Notes under the pieces: model-generated | The model's database searches: none | What the model saw: the letters and a program-made list of their open reading frames with translations, nothing else | What the model was told of the DNA's origin: nothing | Translations under genes and position numbers: made by a program | Part shown: positions 7,551-17,602 of the stretch, one piece after another | Numbering within the stretch: position 1 is the first letter of the stretch | Layout: every line of letters starts with the position of its first letter | Origin: Deltaproteobacteria bacterium | GTDB taxonomy: Bacteria; Myxococcota; Kuafuiibacteriia; Kuafuiibacteriales; Kuafuiibacteriaceae | Direction of reading: 5' to 3' | Assembly (NCBI GenBank): GCA_011526105.1 | Contig: WYAZ01000126.1 | Location: forward strand, 1-61,183 | Length of the DNA stretch: 61,183 nt

Positions 7551-9673
7551 CAGCCATCACGCCGGCCCGGCACCGTCGGAGGTAAAGTCAGCAGCGGCGC
7601 CTCCGACGCATACAAGAAGCGGTAGATCCCATACGTGCCCATCACCCGCTGCACGTACTTGCGGGTCTCCTTGACGAAGACCTCCTCGGACCAGCGGTCG
7701 AAAGGATAGTTGCTCTCCTTGGGCAAGGTCTTGGCCGCGAGGCCCGGCCCGCCGTTGTAGGCGGCGAGCGCGAGCGGCGCCTGCTGCCCGAAGCGACGAA
7801 GGCCCGAGCGCAAAACATAGGCGCCGAGCTCGACGTTGAGTGCGGGCTCCACCAGGCGTTCGAGGTCGAGCTTGCCTCGCTTCAGATCGGCATACGCGGT
7901 CATCGCCGTGCCCGGCATGAGCTGCGCAAGCCCAGTTGCGCCGGCCCAGCTCACGATCTCGGGATCGAAGGTGCTCTCCTCCCGAACGAGCGCCATCAAA
8001 AGCAGCGGGTCGAGCTTCATGCCGGTCGCGGCTTTTTCGATCTCAGGCCAAAACGGCCGCGAGTAAGCCGCACGCCACACGAGCAGGTCTTTGCCTGCGG
8101 GCGCTCGCGCGAGGGTCTCCTGGGCGCGAGTGCGAAGAAGCCACTGCGCCTCTTTGTGGCCGCCGACCGCGTCGTACTCGAAGGCGAGCGAGATCACCTC
8201 TTCCATCGAAAGACCGGGGTGCTCGAGCAACGCCAGCTCCGAGATCGCCGCCTCCGTCATCCCGGCCTCTGCGAGCTGTCGGGCCCGAGAGACCTGAGGG
8301 TGACGGCTCAGCGAACCGCCCGCAGCATCCCCTTTGGGCGCGGACGCCCGGAGCTCGTCGAGCCGAGCTCGGATGCGCTGGCCGCACTTGGGCAGACTCC
8401 GTTCGGTCTCTGAGAGCGCGAGCCAAGTGTAGAAGGTCAGGGGCGGCTCAAACGCGGCGGCCTCGAAGTCATCGCAGGCTCGCGCGGCGTCTTCTCCCCC
8501 GCGCAGTTGCGCGATGCGACCCCGCCAATAACGCGCCCGCGCCGCGTCTCGTGTGCCGCGCGCATGCTTGGCGCCGCTTTCGAGCAACGGCGCTGCGACG
8601 TCGTACTTGCCGGCCGCGAAGGCCTGGTAGGCGAGCCGCCATCCCGCCTCGACCGCGTGATCTCCGTCGGGGTGCTCTTCGATGATCCGGCGATAGCTCC
8701 GCTCGGCCAGCGCCGCTTTGCCCGAGCGATCTTGGGTCTCTGCCAACAGAAAGAGCGCGTCGTCGACGAAGCTGTGCTTCGGGTAGCGCTTCTCGAGCGT
8801 CTCGGTCAGCTTGGCCAGCGCCGACAGGTGACGCCGAATGCCGCGCACCTGAGCTTCGAGCAAGAGCGTGCGTCTCTCGAAGTCATCGGACTTCCCGGCC
8901 TGGCAGAGCTTGCGGGCTTGGCCGAGCGCCTCGATCGCAAGCGGGTACTGGCGCATCTTCCGGGCCGCCTTGCCCATGATGTACTGCAGCTCGCACGACT
9001 CCTTGGGCGCCGCGCCTTCGAGCAGCGCCCGCGCCTCAGCGTGTGCGGCTTCGCTTTGATGCGTCTCGAGGAGCTGTCGCACGCGGGCCATTCGGCGCTC
9101 GCGGGTCCCGAGCCTCAGCACGATCCCATCGAGGCCCAGGGCCTGCGCTCGCGTGCGCGCCTCGAGGCTCTCGGGGACCAAGGTGAGCAGCCGCTGCTCG
9201 GCTTCCGCTTCGAGCTTCGTGTCCTTGGCCTCCCTGGCGCGCAGGACCGCTCGATCGAGACGCGGCCCGGTGGCGGGGAGATCGAGGAGCATCCGTGCCC
9301 CCTCGAGCGGCGCGATCAGCTCCGCGAGGGTCTCCTGTGCCGAGGGAAACGCGGGTGCCACGCAGTTGGGTCGGCAAGGCACCGGTTCTTTTGGGGCGGG
9401 CTGAACCTCGCGGAGGGCTCGAATGGCGGCCTCGGTCTGCCCGTCCGCGGCCAGAGCCCGACCGAGCCACAGCGCCCGCCAGTCGGAGAGGGCCGGATTC
9501 CCCCCCTCGAGGGCCACGATGGCGGCTTTGGGCTCATTACGCTCGAGCGCCTCCCGGGCCGTCTTCAGGGCGGTGGGTGAGCCGTGGGCGAGCGAAGGTA
9601 GGCCTGCCAGCGCACAGGTCAGAGTGGCGAATCCGATTCTTACCATGGTTTTCAGCACTCCATCGGGCATCAC
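7550..9673 (-). CDS. Soluble lytic murein transglycosylase (Slt-like)
   Basis: The protein is about 700 residues. A signal peptide begins at the internal Met of MVRIGFATLTCALAGLPSLAHG (start 9646), so the listed upstream start may be nine codons too long. The bulk is alpha-helical TPR-like superhelix, as in the doughnut of E. coli Slt70. The last 160 residues are the SLT catalytic domain: MALVREESTFDPEIVSWAGATG carries the catalytic Glu, followed by GLAQLMPGTA, LNVELGAYVL and LALAAYNGGPG. It would cleave peptidoglycan glycan strands in the periplasm with formation of 1,6-anhydro ends. It is divergently oriented to the PilZ-TPR gene. Confidence 0.92.
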   Translation of the reverse strand: MMPDGVLKTMVRIGFATLTCALAGLPSLAHGSPTALKTAREALERNEPKAAIVALEGGNPALSDWRALWLGRALAADGQTEAAIRALREVQPAPKEPVPCRPNCVAPAFPSAQETLAELIAPLEGARMLLDLPATGPRLDRAVLRAREAKDTKLEAEAEQRLLTLVPESLEARTRAQALGLDGIVLRLGTRERRMARVRQLLETHQSEAAHAEARALLEGAAPKESCELQYIMGKAARKMRQYPLAIEALGQARKLCQAGKSDDFERRTLLLEAQVRGIRRHLSALAKLTETLEKRYPKHSFVDDALFLLAETQDRSGKAALAERSYRRIIEEHPDGDHAVEAGWRLAYQAFAAGKYDVAAPLLESGAKHARGTRDAARARYWRGRIAQLRGGEDAARACDDFEAAAFEPPLTFYTWLALSETERSLPKCGQRIRARLDELRASAPKGDAAGGSLSRHPQVSRARQLAEAGMTEAAISELALLEHPGLSMEEVISLAFEYDAVGGHKEAQWLLRTRAQETLARAPAGKDLLVWRAAYSRPFWPEIEKAATGMKLDPLLLMALVREESTFDPEIVSWAGATGLAQLMPGTAMTAYADLKRGKLDLERLVEPALNVELGAYVLRSGLRRFGQQAPLALAAYNGGPGLAAKTLPKESNYPFDRWSEEVFVKETRKYVQRVMGTYGIYRFLYASEAPLLTLPPTVPGRRDG

Positions 9674-9737
9674 GGGCTACGACGTTTAGGCGCCTATAAC
9701 CCTTTCGCGAGACTCGCGGTATTCCTATACAGCCCGT

Positions 9738-11576
9738 ATGCGCGAGCGCCGCCGATCGCCGCGATTCGACCTGGTCCTCCCGGTCGTCGTCAACACCGCT
9801 CATGGTGTCTTCAAGACCAAGACGGTGAACGCCTCTCTGCTCGGCGTGGTCGTGTTCGCGGATCAACCACCTACGCTGGGCGCCTACGCCGAGCTCGAGA
9901 TCGCGCTGCCGGACGGCCGAGTGGTGAGCGCCACCGCGGTGGTGACGCGCGGAGTCAAAGAGCTGCAGGACGGTGCCGGCACCAAGGGACGTGCGGTGGC
10001 CTTCGACTTTTACTTATTCGATGCGCGCGGCAAAGAAGCGTGGAGCGCGCTCATCGAGAAACTCGGGCGCAGTAGTTCGTTGAAACAGCTCACGGCCGAA
10101 GAATCCACCGACCAGTCCATTCGCATCGCCCCCACTGGCGCCGAGCCCGCCGCGGCGGGCAGGCGCTCCCGAGAGCCGCTCGCATCCAAGCCCGCTTTGG
10201 TGCCGTCGACCCCGCTCAAACCGTCGATCTCGGAGTCCGATGACCTGCCAACCTTCCTCATCAAACCGCGCGACGTCGAACGTCTGCGTGGCTTCATGCG
10301 CAGCGAACTATCGGCCGGTCGAGTGCGCATCGAGACCCCGGTGCTCAAGCCGGTCGGAACCCGCGTGGAACTGGTGGTGGTCCATCCTTCAACGAACGCC
10401 GAGTGGTCGATGCCCGGGGAGGTCACGCTCGCGAGTGAGACCGGTCGAGGACGTGGTCCCATGCTCGAGATCGCGGTGCTCGGCTTGACCGAGGAAGAGC
10501 ACAACCGCTTCCGCGGCTTCGTTCAGCACGGGCGCTCGTCGATGCACGACCCCGACGGCAACGCGCCGGTGCGAATCCCCATGAGTACGCCCGCGCTCGC
10601 GAAGACCGCGCCGCCACCACCCCTTGGTGCAGTGGGCCCGATGGTGCTGAAGGCGTCCGTGCCCGCAGCATCGGTGCCGCCGCCCCAACTCCCCATGGTC
10701 TCGCCGGTGATTCTGGCGCCGCCGCCGATCGCTAAGAAGCCCGCCTCGGGCCCGCCCGACGCCTTGTTCATGAGCCACGAGACACAGCTTCCGACCGAGG
10801 TCGTGCACGCGTACCAGCCGGAGGCGCTGACGCCACGCGAAGAAGTGTCGAGCTCGGACGCACTCGCGTTCGCGGAGCCCGAACGGGCGACCGAACCACC
10901 GGTGCCCTTGCCGCCGGCCACCCCGGTGTTACCGGAGGTTCAAGCGGCGTTTGCGAAAGCGGAGGCCGAGGACGGTCCGCCGCGCTTCGACTCCGCAGCG
11001 GAGACAGTGCTTCCCGCCGAGCGCGCGTCCGCGGTCGAGAACGGGCCGGAGATCACGGACTCCGAACGTGCGCGTCGCCGGGAGCGCGTTCGGTCCAAGC
11101 CTTTCGCCTCCTTCTTCCACGAGTTCCTCCCGGGCAGCTTGCCCCCCGACTCCACCTCCGTCACCGCCCAGGCCGCGACGCGGGTCGCGGAAGAGTCGAC
11201 CGAGAGCTTCGAGGAGGTGGAGGAGACCCGTCGCGACTTCCGCTCCGAGTCCTCGGCTCGCGAATACGCGCCGATCGTGATGGACCAAGACATCGAGGCG
11301 GCGCGAGAGAAGGTCGATCGCACCCCTGAGAGCGCCACCGCTGTCTTTCAGCTCGGTCGTCTCCTCTATCGGAAAGGTGATCCGGCGGGCGCACTCGACG
11401 TGCTGGTCAAGGCGGTGGAGCTCGAGCCCAATCATCCAGGGGCTCATCACGCGGCGGCGCAGGCGTTGGTGGAGCTCGGTCGCTACGACACCGCGGCGGA
11501 GCATCTACGCAAAGCACGGCTACTCGGGTATCAGATCGACTCGCAGCTCGAACGCGAGATCAATCAGCGTCGATAG
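9738..11576 (+). CDS. PilZ domain and TPR protein
   Basis: The protein has 612 residues. Residues 1-110 form a PilZ-type domain (MRERRRSPRFDLVLPVVV with the RxxxR c-di-GMP loop, then VNASLLGVVVF where most PilZ domains carry D/NxSxxG). A second PilZ-like region lies at about 175-265 (LRGFMRSELSAGRVRIETPVL, WSMPGEVTLASETGRG). A Pro-rich low-complexity region spans roughly 270-450. Two or three TPRs (AVFQLGRLLYRKGDPAGALDVL, HHAAAQALVELGRYDTAAEHL) close the protein. This mix of c-di-GMP-sensing and scaffold modules is typical of myxobacteria. The exact process is unknown. It abuts mgtE convergently with no spacer. Confidence 0.8.
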   Translation: MRERRRSPRFDLVLPVVVNTAHGVFKTKTVNASLLGVVVFADQPPTLGAYAELEIALPDGRVVSATAVVTRGVKELQDGAGTKGRAVAFDFYLFDARGKEAWSALIEKLGRSSSLKQLTAEESTDQSIRIAPTGAEPAAAGRRSREPLASKPALVPSTPLKPSISESDDLPTFLIKPRDVERLRGFMRSELSAGRVRIETPVLKPVGTRVELVVVHPSTNAEWSMPGEVTLASETGRGRGPMLEIAVLGLTEEEHNRFRGFVQHGRSSMHDPDGNAPVRIPMSTPALAKTAPPPPLGAVGPMVLKASVPAASVPPPQLPMVSPVILAPPPIAKKPASGPPDALFMSHETQLPTEVVHAYQPEALTPREEVSSSDALAFAEPERATEPPVPLPPATPVLPEVQAAFAKAEAEDGPPRFDSAAETVLPAERASAVENGPEITDSERARRRERVRSKPFASFFHEFLPGSLPPDSTSVTAQAATRVAEESTESFEEVEETRRDFRSESSAREYAPIVMDQDIEAAREKVDRTPESATAVFQLGRLLYRKGDPAGALDVLVKAVELEPNHPGAHHAAAQALVELGRYDTAAEHLRKARLLGYQIDSQLEREINQRR

Positions 11577-12941
11577 CTATGACATGCCAGACAGGAACAT
11601 ACGCGCGACGAACGAATAGATGATGACCCCGGTCACGTCGTTGATCGTCGTGATCAGGGGCCCGGCCGCGATGGCGGGGTCGATGCCGAAGCGCTCCAGA
11701 ATGGGTGGCTCGGCCGAACCCAGCACGCTCGCGGTGGTCATGGAAGCAGCGAGCGAGACTCCGACACACAGGCCGATCATGGGGTTGCCGTGCCAGAGCG
11801 AGACCAAGGACGTGACGAGGGTACCGCACACCGCCGCGATGATGAGGCCGATGCTGAGGTCGCGCATCACGTTCCTCACCACGTCGCCTTGTGCGACGTG
11901 ACCGGTCGCTAGACCGCGGATCATGATCATCGCGGACTGACTCCCCACGTTCCCGCTCATCCCGGTGATCACGGGAACGAAGGTGAGGAGCACCACGACC
12001 TCAGCAAACACCGACGCCGATCGTTGAAGGATGAGGCTCGCGAGCATGCCCCCGCAGAAGGTGCTGAGGAGCCATGGCATCCGCATGCCGGCCACGCTGA
12101 GCACGGAGCCGCTGTAGACCTTTTCGGGCTCGGCCTGCGGAGCGCCGGCCACCACCATCATGTCCTCTTCCGCTTCCTCGATGAGGACCTCGTGCACGTC
12201 ATCGGCGGTGATGCGGCCGCGCAAGATGCCGGCCCGATCGACGACCCCCACTTCGACCAAGCTGTAGCGGTCGAAGATGCGTGCGACCTCTTCCTGGTCG
12301 AGGTCGGTCGTGACCTCGGTGACCTTGGGCTCCATCTCGTCCGAGACGCGCGCCTCGGGCGGAGAAAAGACGAGGTGTTGAAACTCGAGGTTCCCGACGT
12401 AGCGGCCCTTATCGTCCACGACGAAGACGGTGATGATCTTGTCGACATCCTCGTGGGCCTTGCGAACGGCCTCGACCGCTTCGCGGATGCTCACCGTCTC
12501 GAGCACCGAGACCAGCTCGGTCTGCATGATGCCGCCGGCCGACTCGGGGTCGTAGGCCATGAGCTCGCGGACCTCTTCCTGGTCGTCGGAAGGGATCTGT
12601 TTGAAGACCTCGGTGGCGGTCTCTTCCGGCAGCTCTTGAAGCAGGTCGGCGAGATCGTCCGTCTGCATCTCGTCGAGGATTCCGCCGAGCGCCTTCTGGT
12701 TGATCTGCTTGAGGAAGTCCTCCTGCTCGTTGGGCTCCAGCTCCGAGAGCAAGACCGCCGCGTGTTCGGGCTGGAGGTGTTTGAGGATGGGGGCCCAGGT
12801 GTCGGGCTCCACCTCGCGAATCAGGTCCGCAACATCCGCGGGGTGCAGAAGGAGGAGGAAGGTCCGGAGGTCATCCTCCCGGCCGGGCTGGATGAGCGCT
12901 TCGAGCTCATCGATCTCGCTGCCCCGGCCTTCGTCCATCAT
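11577..12941 (-). CDS. mgtE: Magnesium transporter MgtE
   Basis: The 454-residue protein has the complete MgtE architecture. An N-terminal superhelical domain of acidic repeats (LLLLHPADVADLIREV) covers about residues 20-135. Two CBS domains (130-255) follow, and then five membrane spans beginning near 285. The pore signature appears in FVPVITGMSGNVGSQSA and PLITTINDVTGVIIYS. The acidic N and CBS domains sense cytosolic Mg2+ and close the channel at high Mg2+. The gene is divergent from the NtrC-like regulator with 86 bases between them; I see no Mg2+ riboswitch in that space. Confidence 0.96.
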   Translation of the reverse strand: MMDEGRGSEIDELEALIQPGREDDLRTFLLLLHPADVADLIREVEPDTWAPILKHLQPEHAAVLLSELEPNEQEDFLKQINQKALGGILDEMQTDDLADLLQELPEETATEVFKQIPSDDQEEVRELMAYDPESAGGIMQTELVSVLETVSIREAVEAVRKAHEDVDKIITVFVVDDKGRYVGNLEFQHLVFSPPEARVSDEMEPKVTEVTTDLDQEEVARIFDRYSLVEVGVVDRAGILRGRITADDVHEVLIEEAEEDMMVVAGAPQAEPEKVYSGSVLSVAGMRMPWLLSTFCGGMLASLILQRSASVFAEVVVLLTFVPVITGMSGNVGSQSAMIMIRGLATGHVAQGDVVRNVMRDLSIGLIIAAVCGTLVTSLVSLWHGNPMIGLCVGVSLAASMTTASVLGSAEPPILERFGIDPAIAAGPLITTINDVTGVIIYSFVARMFLSGMS

Positions 12942-13027
12942 CTCGCACCGGTACAGATGCCCCTCCGGGCGGTCAAGAAGCGCTTACCGTTGCGCTCTGG
13001 CGCCAGGCTCTCTAGTGTGCCTCCGCC

Positions 13028-14470
13028 ATGACCGAGGAAACCGATCGACTGGTCCGTCGGGTTGTCATCGTCGACGACGAGAAGAACATCCGGCGCACTC
13101 TGCAGATGGTCCTCGAAGGCGAGGGCTACACCGTGGAGTTGCTCGGCGCGGCCGAAGAGCTGCTCGAGCGACTCAAGGACGGACCGGTCGACTCGGTGTT
13201 GCTCGACGTGCGGCTCCCCGGCATGGATGGCCTCACCGCGCTCGAGAGAGTCCGCCAGGAATACCCTGAAACCAACGTCATCATGATCAGCGGGCACGCC
13301 ACGCTCACGGACGCGGTGCGCGCCACGAAGCTCGGGGCCTTCGACTTCCTCGAGAAGCCTCTCAACCGCGAGCGTGTGCTCGTCTCGGTGCGAAACAGCG
13401 TCGAGCGCCGTTCGATGTCGAGCCGGATCCGTGCGCTCGAGGTCGCCGAGGGTGGCGACGAGCCCATGCTCGGCACCTCACAGGTGATGGAGAGCGTGCG
13501 CCAAAAGATCGAGAAGGTTGCGAGCACCGGCGTGCGTGTTCTGGTGACCGGCGAGTCCGGCACGGGCAAAGAGCTCATCGCCCGCGCGATTCACCGCGCC
13601 TCGAAGCGAGCCTCCGGGCCCTTCGTCAAGGTGAACTGCGCGGCCATCCCGAGTGAGCTCATCGAGAGCGAGCTGTTTGGTCACGAGAAGGGGGCCTTCA
13701 CCGGCGCGGTGGCGCGAAAGCGCGGCTACTTCGAGCTCGCCGACGGCGGCACCCTCTTCCTCGACGAGATCGGCGACATGAGCCTCGACGCGCAGGCCAA
13801 AGTGCTGCGTGCGCTTCAGACCGGAGAGATCAGCCGCGTGGGCGGAGAGCGCGCCTTCGTCGTGGACGTGCGCGTCATCGCCGCCACGAACAAAGACCTC
13901 GACGAGGAGGTCAAGCAAGGGAGCTTCCGCGAAGACCTCTTCTATCGGCTCTCGGTCGTGCCCGTCCTGTCCCCGCCGCTGCGTGAGCGCGGTGAAGACG
14001 TACTCGTGCTGATGGACTCCTTTCTCGAGCGTTTTGCGCGCGAGCACGGTGAGCCCCCACAGACTCTGAGCCCCGCCGCGCGGGAGGCGCTGCGCCGCTA
14101 CGACTTTCCCGGCAACGTGCGCGAGCTCCGAAACCTCGCCGAGCGACTGGTTATCCTCGCGGACAATCCCATCACCCTCGAAGACCTGCCGCCAAAGATC
14201 GCGGGCGCCGAGGGTCGATCCACACCGCCGACCATCGCCGCGCGCTCGGAAGGCGCCACGCCGGGCATGATCGATCTGCAGGCCTACGGCAGCCTCACGC
14301 TTCGCGAACTCCGCGAGGCCGTAGAGCGAGAGTACATCCTGAAGAAGCTCGAGGAGACCGGCTGGAACGTGACCCGTGCCGCGGAGTCGCTCGGCATCGA
14401 GCGCACGAACCTCCACAAGAAGCTCAAGCAGCTCGGGGTCAAGAAAGACGGTTCCCAGAGCTTCGGATGA
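13028..14470 (+). CDS. Sigma-54-dependent response regulator, NtrC family
   Basis: The protein has 480 residues. The receiver domain (1-125) has acidic pocket VDDE at 15-18, phospho-acceptor Asp60 in VLLDVRLPGMDG, and EKPL with the conserved Lys. The AAA+ domain shows Walker A GESGTGKE, the sigma-54 loop GAFTGA, Walker B FLDEIGD and the R-finger region (LRERGEDV). A Fis-type helix-turn-helix ends the protein (WNVTRAAESLGIERTNLHKKLKQ). It would activate RNA polymerase-sigma54 when phosphorylated. Its last four bases overlap the glnE start, so the two are co-translated. This hints at nitrogen control, but no sensor kinase is adjacent. Confidence 0.95.
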   Translation: MTEETDRLVRRVVIVDDEKNIRRTLQMVLEGEGYTVELLGAAEELLERLKDGPVDSVLLDVRLPGMDGLTALERVRQEYPETNVIMISGHATLTDAVRATKLGAFDFLEKPLNRERVLVSVRNSVERRSMSSRIRALEVAEGGDEPMLGTSQVMESVRQKIEKVASTGVRVLVTGESGTGKELIARAIHRASKRASGPFVKVNCAAIPSELIESELFGHEKGAFTGAVARKRGYFELADGGTLFLDEIGDMSLDAQAKVLRALQTGEISRVGGERAFVVDVRVIAATNKDLDEEVKQGSFREDLFYRLSVVPVLSPPLRERGEDVLVLMDSFLERFAREHGEPPQTLSPAAREALRRYDFPGNVRELRNLAERLVILADNPITLEDLPPKIAGAEGRSTPPTIAARSEGATPGMIDLQAYGSLTLRELREAVEREYILKKLEETGWNVTRAAESLGIERTNLHKKLKQLGVKKDGSQSFG

Positions 14471-17400
14471 GCCCCACCTCCGAGCACGACGCCGTTTGGC
14501 GGACGATCGCGGAGCGACCGGAACGGGATCGAGCCCAGCGCTTTGCTCCGCTGCTTGCGGAATTGGGGCTCACCCAGCCGTCCCTCTCGCTGGCCTTTGC
14601 GCGCCTCTCATCCTCGACCGAGTTCCCGAGCGCCGCGTCGAGAGTCGCGAGGAGCCTGCGGAGCGCGGCGAGCCCCGAGCGGGCGCTTCACGCGCTCGAG
14701 GATGCCGCATCCACGCTCATCGAGCTGCGAGGGGATGCCTCACCGCTCTTCGTCGATGTCGTGCTGCAGCCCTTCTTGCTCCTCGCCGGAAGCAGCGTCT
14801 CGGCGGCGCGGCGAATGGCGAGGGACCCCGGGCTGGCGATCGAACTCGGGGCGCGCGCCGAGTCGCTTCTCTCCCAGACCGACTTCACCGCCGACATCGA
14901 GCAGCTCGTGGCGGCCGGCGCCGGCGACACCGAACGTTTCGACCGAATGCTCCGACGCTTCCGGCATCGCCGCATGCTCTCGATCGCGCTCCGCGAAATC
15001 CGTGGCGCCGATCTGAGAGAGACCTCAAAAGAGATCGCCGACCTCGCCGCGGCTTCGCTCGAGGCCTCGCTTCGTCATCACCGCCCGCTGCTCGAGGCCA
15101 GAGTCGGCCCGCTGAGCCCCGACTGCGCTTCGGTCGTGATGGGGATGGGCAAGCTCGGGGGGCGCGAGCTCAACTTCTCGAGCGACGTCGATCTCATCTT
15201 CTTCTACGAGCACGATGAATCCACGGCCGGTGAACTCACGGCGCATCAGTTCCACGTGAAGTTGTTCGAGCGCGTGATCGCGTCCATGGCTCGCGTGACG
15301 GAGCATGGTTTCGTCTTTCGAGTGGACATGAACCTTCGGCCCGAAGGCAAACGCGGCCCGCTCGCAAACAGCCTCGCGAGCGCAGAGCGTTACTACGAGA
15401 CCTGGGGTCGAACGTGGGAGCGTGCGGCTTGGATTCGATCGAGGCCGGTGGCGGGTGATCCGAAGCTGGGCGCAGCGGTCCTGGAGATGATGCGCCCCTT
15501 CGTCTGGCGCCGAAGCTTCGATTTGAAGGCGATCGAAGAGATCATCGGCATGAAGGAGAAGATCGACGAGGCGCGGAGGCTCGCAGCGCTGTCGGCGCTC
15601 GGTGGCGGCCTCGACCTGAAGCTCAGCGACGGCGGAATTCGCGAGGTGGAGTTCTTTGTCCAAGCGCAACAGCTCCTGCATGGCGGTCGGGACCCCATGC
15701 TTCGGGCGCCCAACACCCTCGAAGCCTTGGCGGCGCTCGAGGCCAAGGGCCACGTGAGCGCACGTACGCGGCAGAGCCTCACCAACGCATATTTGTTGTT
15801 TCGGCGGGTCGAGCATCGCGTCCAGATCGTGGACGACCAACAGACCCACCACCTTCCGGAGTCCGACGACGAGCAGTCAGTGCTCGCGCGTTCGCTCGGG
15901 CTCGCGTCGGCCAGCGCGCTTCGGGCTCTGCTCGAGAGCGCCATGCACGAGGTCCATGAGCAGTTCCAAGGTCTCATGGGGGTGGCGACGGATGACGAAC
16001 CCACGCCGACCGAGGTCGACCTCTTGCTCTCGCGCGAAGTCGAAGGCGCAGAGCTCGAGGCGCTCTGGAGCCGGCTCGGCTTCCTCGACCCCGGAGCCGC
16101 GCAGGCGAGCCTCGATTCGGCCGCGCGTTTCGCGGCGAGTCCGTTCCACCCTCGGGCTCCGGCGGAGGCTCGGCGGCTCGCTCGTCGGACTCTGTTCGAG
16201 TGCGCCCGCTCACCGAGTCCGGATCGCGCGCTCCGTCATCTGCCCGACCTGCTGCGCGCGGGCTCGCTCCATCGCGCCAACCTCGACGAGCTCGCACGAC
16301 CCGATTCACTGCGAGGGGTCGTCCGTGTGCTCGGCGCCAGCGACTTGCTCGCGCGTATCCTCGTCTCGAGCCCCGCACTCTTGGCACACGTCTTGTTGCC
16401 CAAGAGCCTCCCTCCGCTCTCGCAGCTCGCGGCCGAGGCGAAGGCGCGGGTCTCGGCGGTGGAGGGTGATGTCGAGGAAGCGATGGCGGTGCTCCGAGCC
16501 GTGAAGCAGGAAGAGACCCTGCGCACCGCGCTCTTCGATCTCGCGGGGCTCATCGACGGCCCCGCGGTCGGTGATCGGCTCTCCCGCCTCGCAGAGCTCC
16601 TCATCCACGAGGCGCTCGAGCTCGCGCTTTCACAGATGGAAGAGCGCTACGGTCGTCCACAAGCGGCCGATGGCTCCGAGGCCGAGGTCTGTCTGGTGGG
16701 TGGCGGCACCTTGGGCGCACGAGAGATGAGCTATCGCACCGACGTCGACCTCTCGGTGATCTACGAAGGCGTCGGGGAGACCACGGGCGGTTCGCGCGGT
16801 CGCGTGGGCGTCGCGGAGTTCTACACGCGCACGGTGCAAAGGCTGCTTCAGATCCTCACCTTGAGGACCGCCCAAGGTGATCTGTATCCGGTCGACATGC
16901 GTCTCCGTCCCAGCGGCACGCAGGGACCGCTGGTCGCGAGCCTCTCGAGCTTTCAGAGCTATCACGAAAAGACCGCGCAGCTCTGGGAACGACAGGCGTT
17001 GGTGCGATCACGGACCGTCGCGGGCTCGGAGCGGCTCCGGGAGGTCGTCGATGCCGCGATCGAAGCGGCGACCTATGGCACGCCCGCGCCCTCCGACGCG
17101 GCGGTGCTCATCCGAGACATGCGCGAACGTCTGGCCAAGGAGAACCTGCGTGGCCTCAGCGCGGAGACGGCCATCGATCTCAAGCATGGTACCGGCGGTC
17201 TGGTGGAGCTCGACTTCCTCACCCAGTACCTGCTCCTCGAACACGGTCACCGGCATGCGGAGGTACGGAGCACGAGCACTCGAGTGGCGCTCGAGCGTCT
17301 GGGGGCGGCCGGGCTCCTCGCGAAGGACGTGGCCGAACGGCTGGTCGTAGCGCAAGAGAGGTTGCGGCGGGTTCAAAACTGGCTCCGCGTCACGCATGAC

Positions 17401-17565
17401 GAGATGCTGGACCGGCTGCTGCTTCAGCACGAACCCGGTCTCACCGTGCTCGCGCGAACGGTGGGCTACAGCGGAGAAGATGCGGGTGCGAGGCTCGTGC
17501 AGGAGGTGCGCGAGGACATGGCCTTCGTCCACCGCGTGTGGTTGGGCGTGCTGGGCGAGTCGTAG
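14467..17565 (+). CDS. glnE: Bifunctional glutamine synthetase adenylyltransferase/adenylyl-removing enzyme
   Basis: The 1032-residue protein has the expected GlnE organisation of two nucleotidyltransferase halves. The N-terminal half (deadenylylase) carries GMGKLGGRELNFSSDVDLIFFYE; the C-terminal half (adenylyltransferase) carries GTLGAREMSYRTDVDLSVIYE. Both show the metal-binding D-x-D pair. Downstream of each, VDMNLRPEGKRGPL and VDMRLRPSGTQGPL are family signatures. The enzyme tunes glutamine synthetase activity in response to PII. The ATGA overlap with the preceding sigma-54 regulator implies coupled expression. Length is slightly above the E. coli enzyme (946). Confidence 0.95.
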   Translation: MSPTSEHDAVWRTIAERPERDRAQRFAPLLAELGLTQPSLSLAFARLSSSTEFPSAASRVARSLRSAASPERALHALEDAASTLIELRGDASPLFVDVVLQPFLLLAGSSVSAARRMARDPGLAIELGARAESLLSQTDFTADIEQLVAAGAGDTERFDRMLRRFRHRRMLSIALREIRGADLRETSKEIADLAAASLEASLRHHRPLLEARVGPLSPDCASVVMGMGKLGGRELNFSSDVDLIFFYEHDESTAGELTAHQFHVKLFERVIASMARVTEHGFVFRVDMNLRPEGKRGPLANSLASAERYYETWGRTWERAAWIRSRPVAGDPKLGAAVLEMMRPFVWRRSFDLKAIEEIIGMKEKIDEARRLAALSALGGGLDLKLSDGGIREVEFFVQAQQLLHGGRDPMLRAPNTLEALAALEAKGHVSARTRQSLTNAYLLFRRVEHRVQIVDDQQTHHLPESDDEQSVLARSLGLASASALRALLESAMHEVHEQFQGLMGVATDDEPTPTEVDLLLSREVEGAELEALWSRLGFLDPGAAQASLDSAARFAASPFHPRAPAEARRLARRTLFECARSPSPDRALRHLPDLLRAGSLHRANLDELARPDSLRGVVRVLGASDLLARILVSSPALLAHVLLPKSLPPLSQLAAEAKARVSAVEGDVEEAMAVLRAVKQEETLRTALFDLAGLIDGPAVGDRLSRLAELLIHEALELALSQMEERYGRPQAADGSEAEVCLVGGGTLGAREMSYRTDVDLSVIYEGVGETTGGSRGRVGVAEFYTRTVQRLLQILTLRTAQGDLYPVDMRLRPSGTQGPLVASLSSFQSYHEKTAQLWERQALVRSRTVAGSERLREVVDAAIEAATYGTPAPSDAAVLIRDMRERLAKENLRGLSAETAIDLKHGTGGLVELDFLTQYLLLEHGHRHAEVRSTSTRVALERLGAAGLLAKDVAERLVVAQERLRRVQNWLRVTHDEMLDRLLLQHEPGLTVLARTVGYSGEDAGARLVQEVREDMAFVHRVWLGVLGES

Positions 17566-17602
17566 CGCTGGACGCTGAGGAAGGACTCGACTCGCCCACC
17601 CG

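Noticed and set aside
12942-13027. Mg2+ riboswitch ahead of mgtE
   Set aside because: The divergent spacer is only 86 bases and shows no M-box-like structure or conserved blocks.
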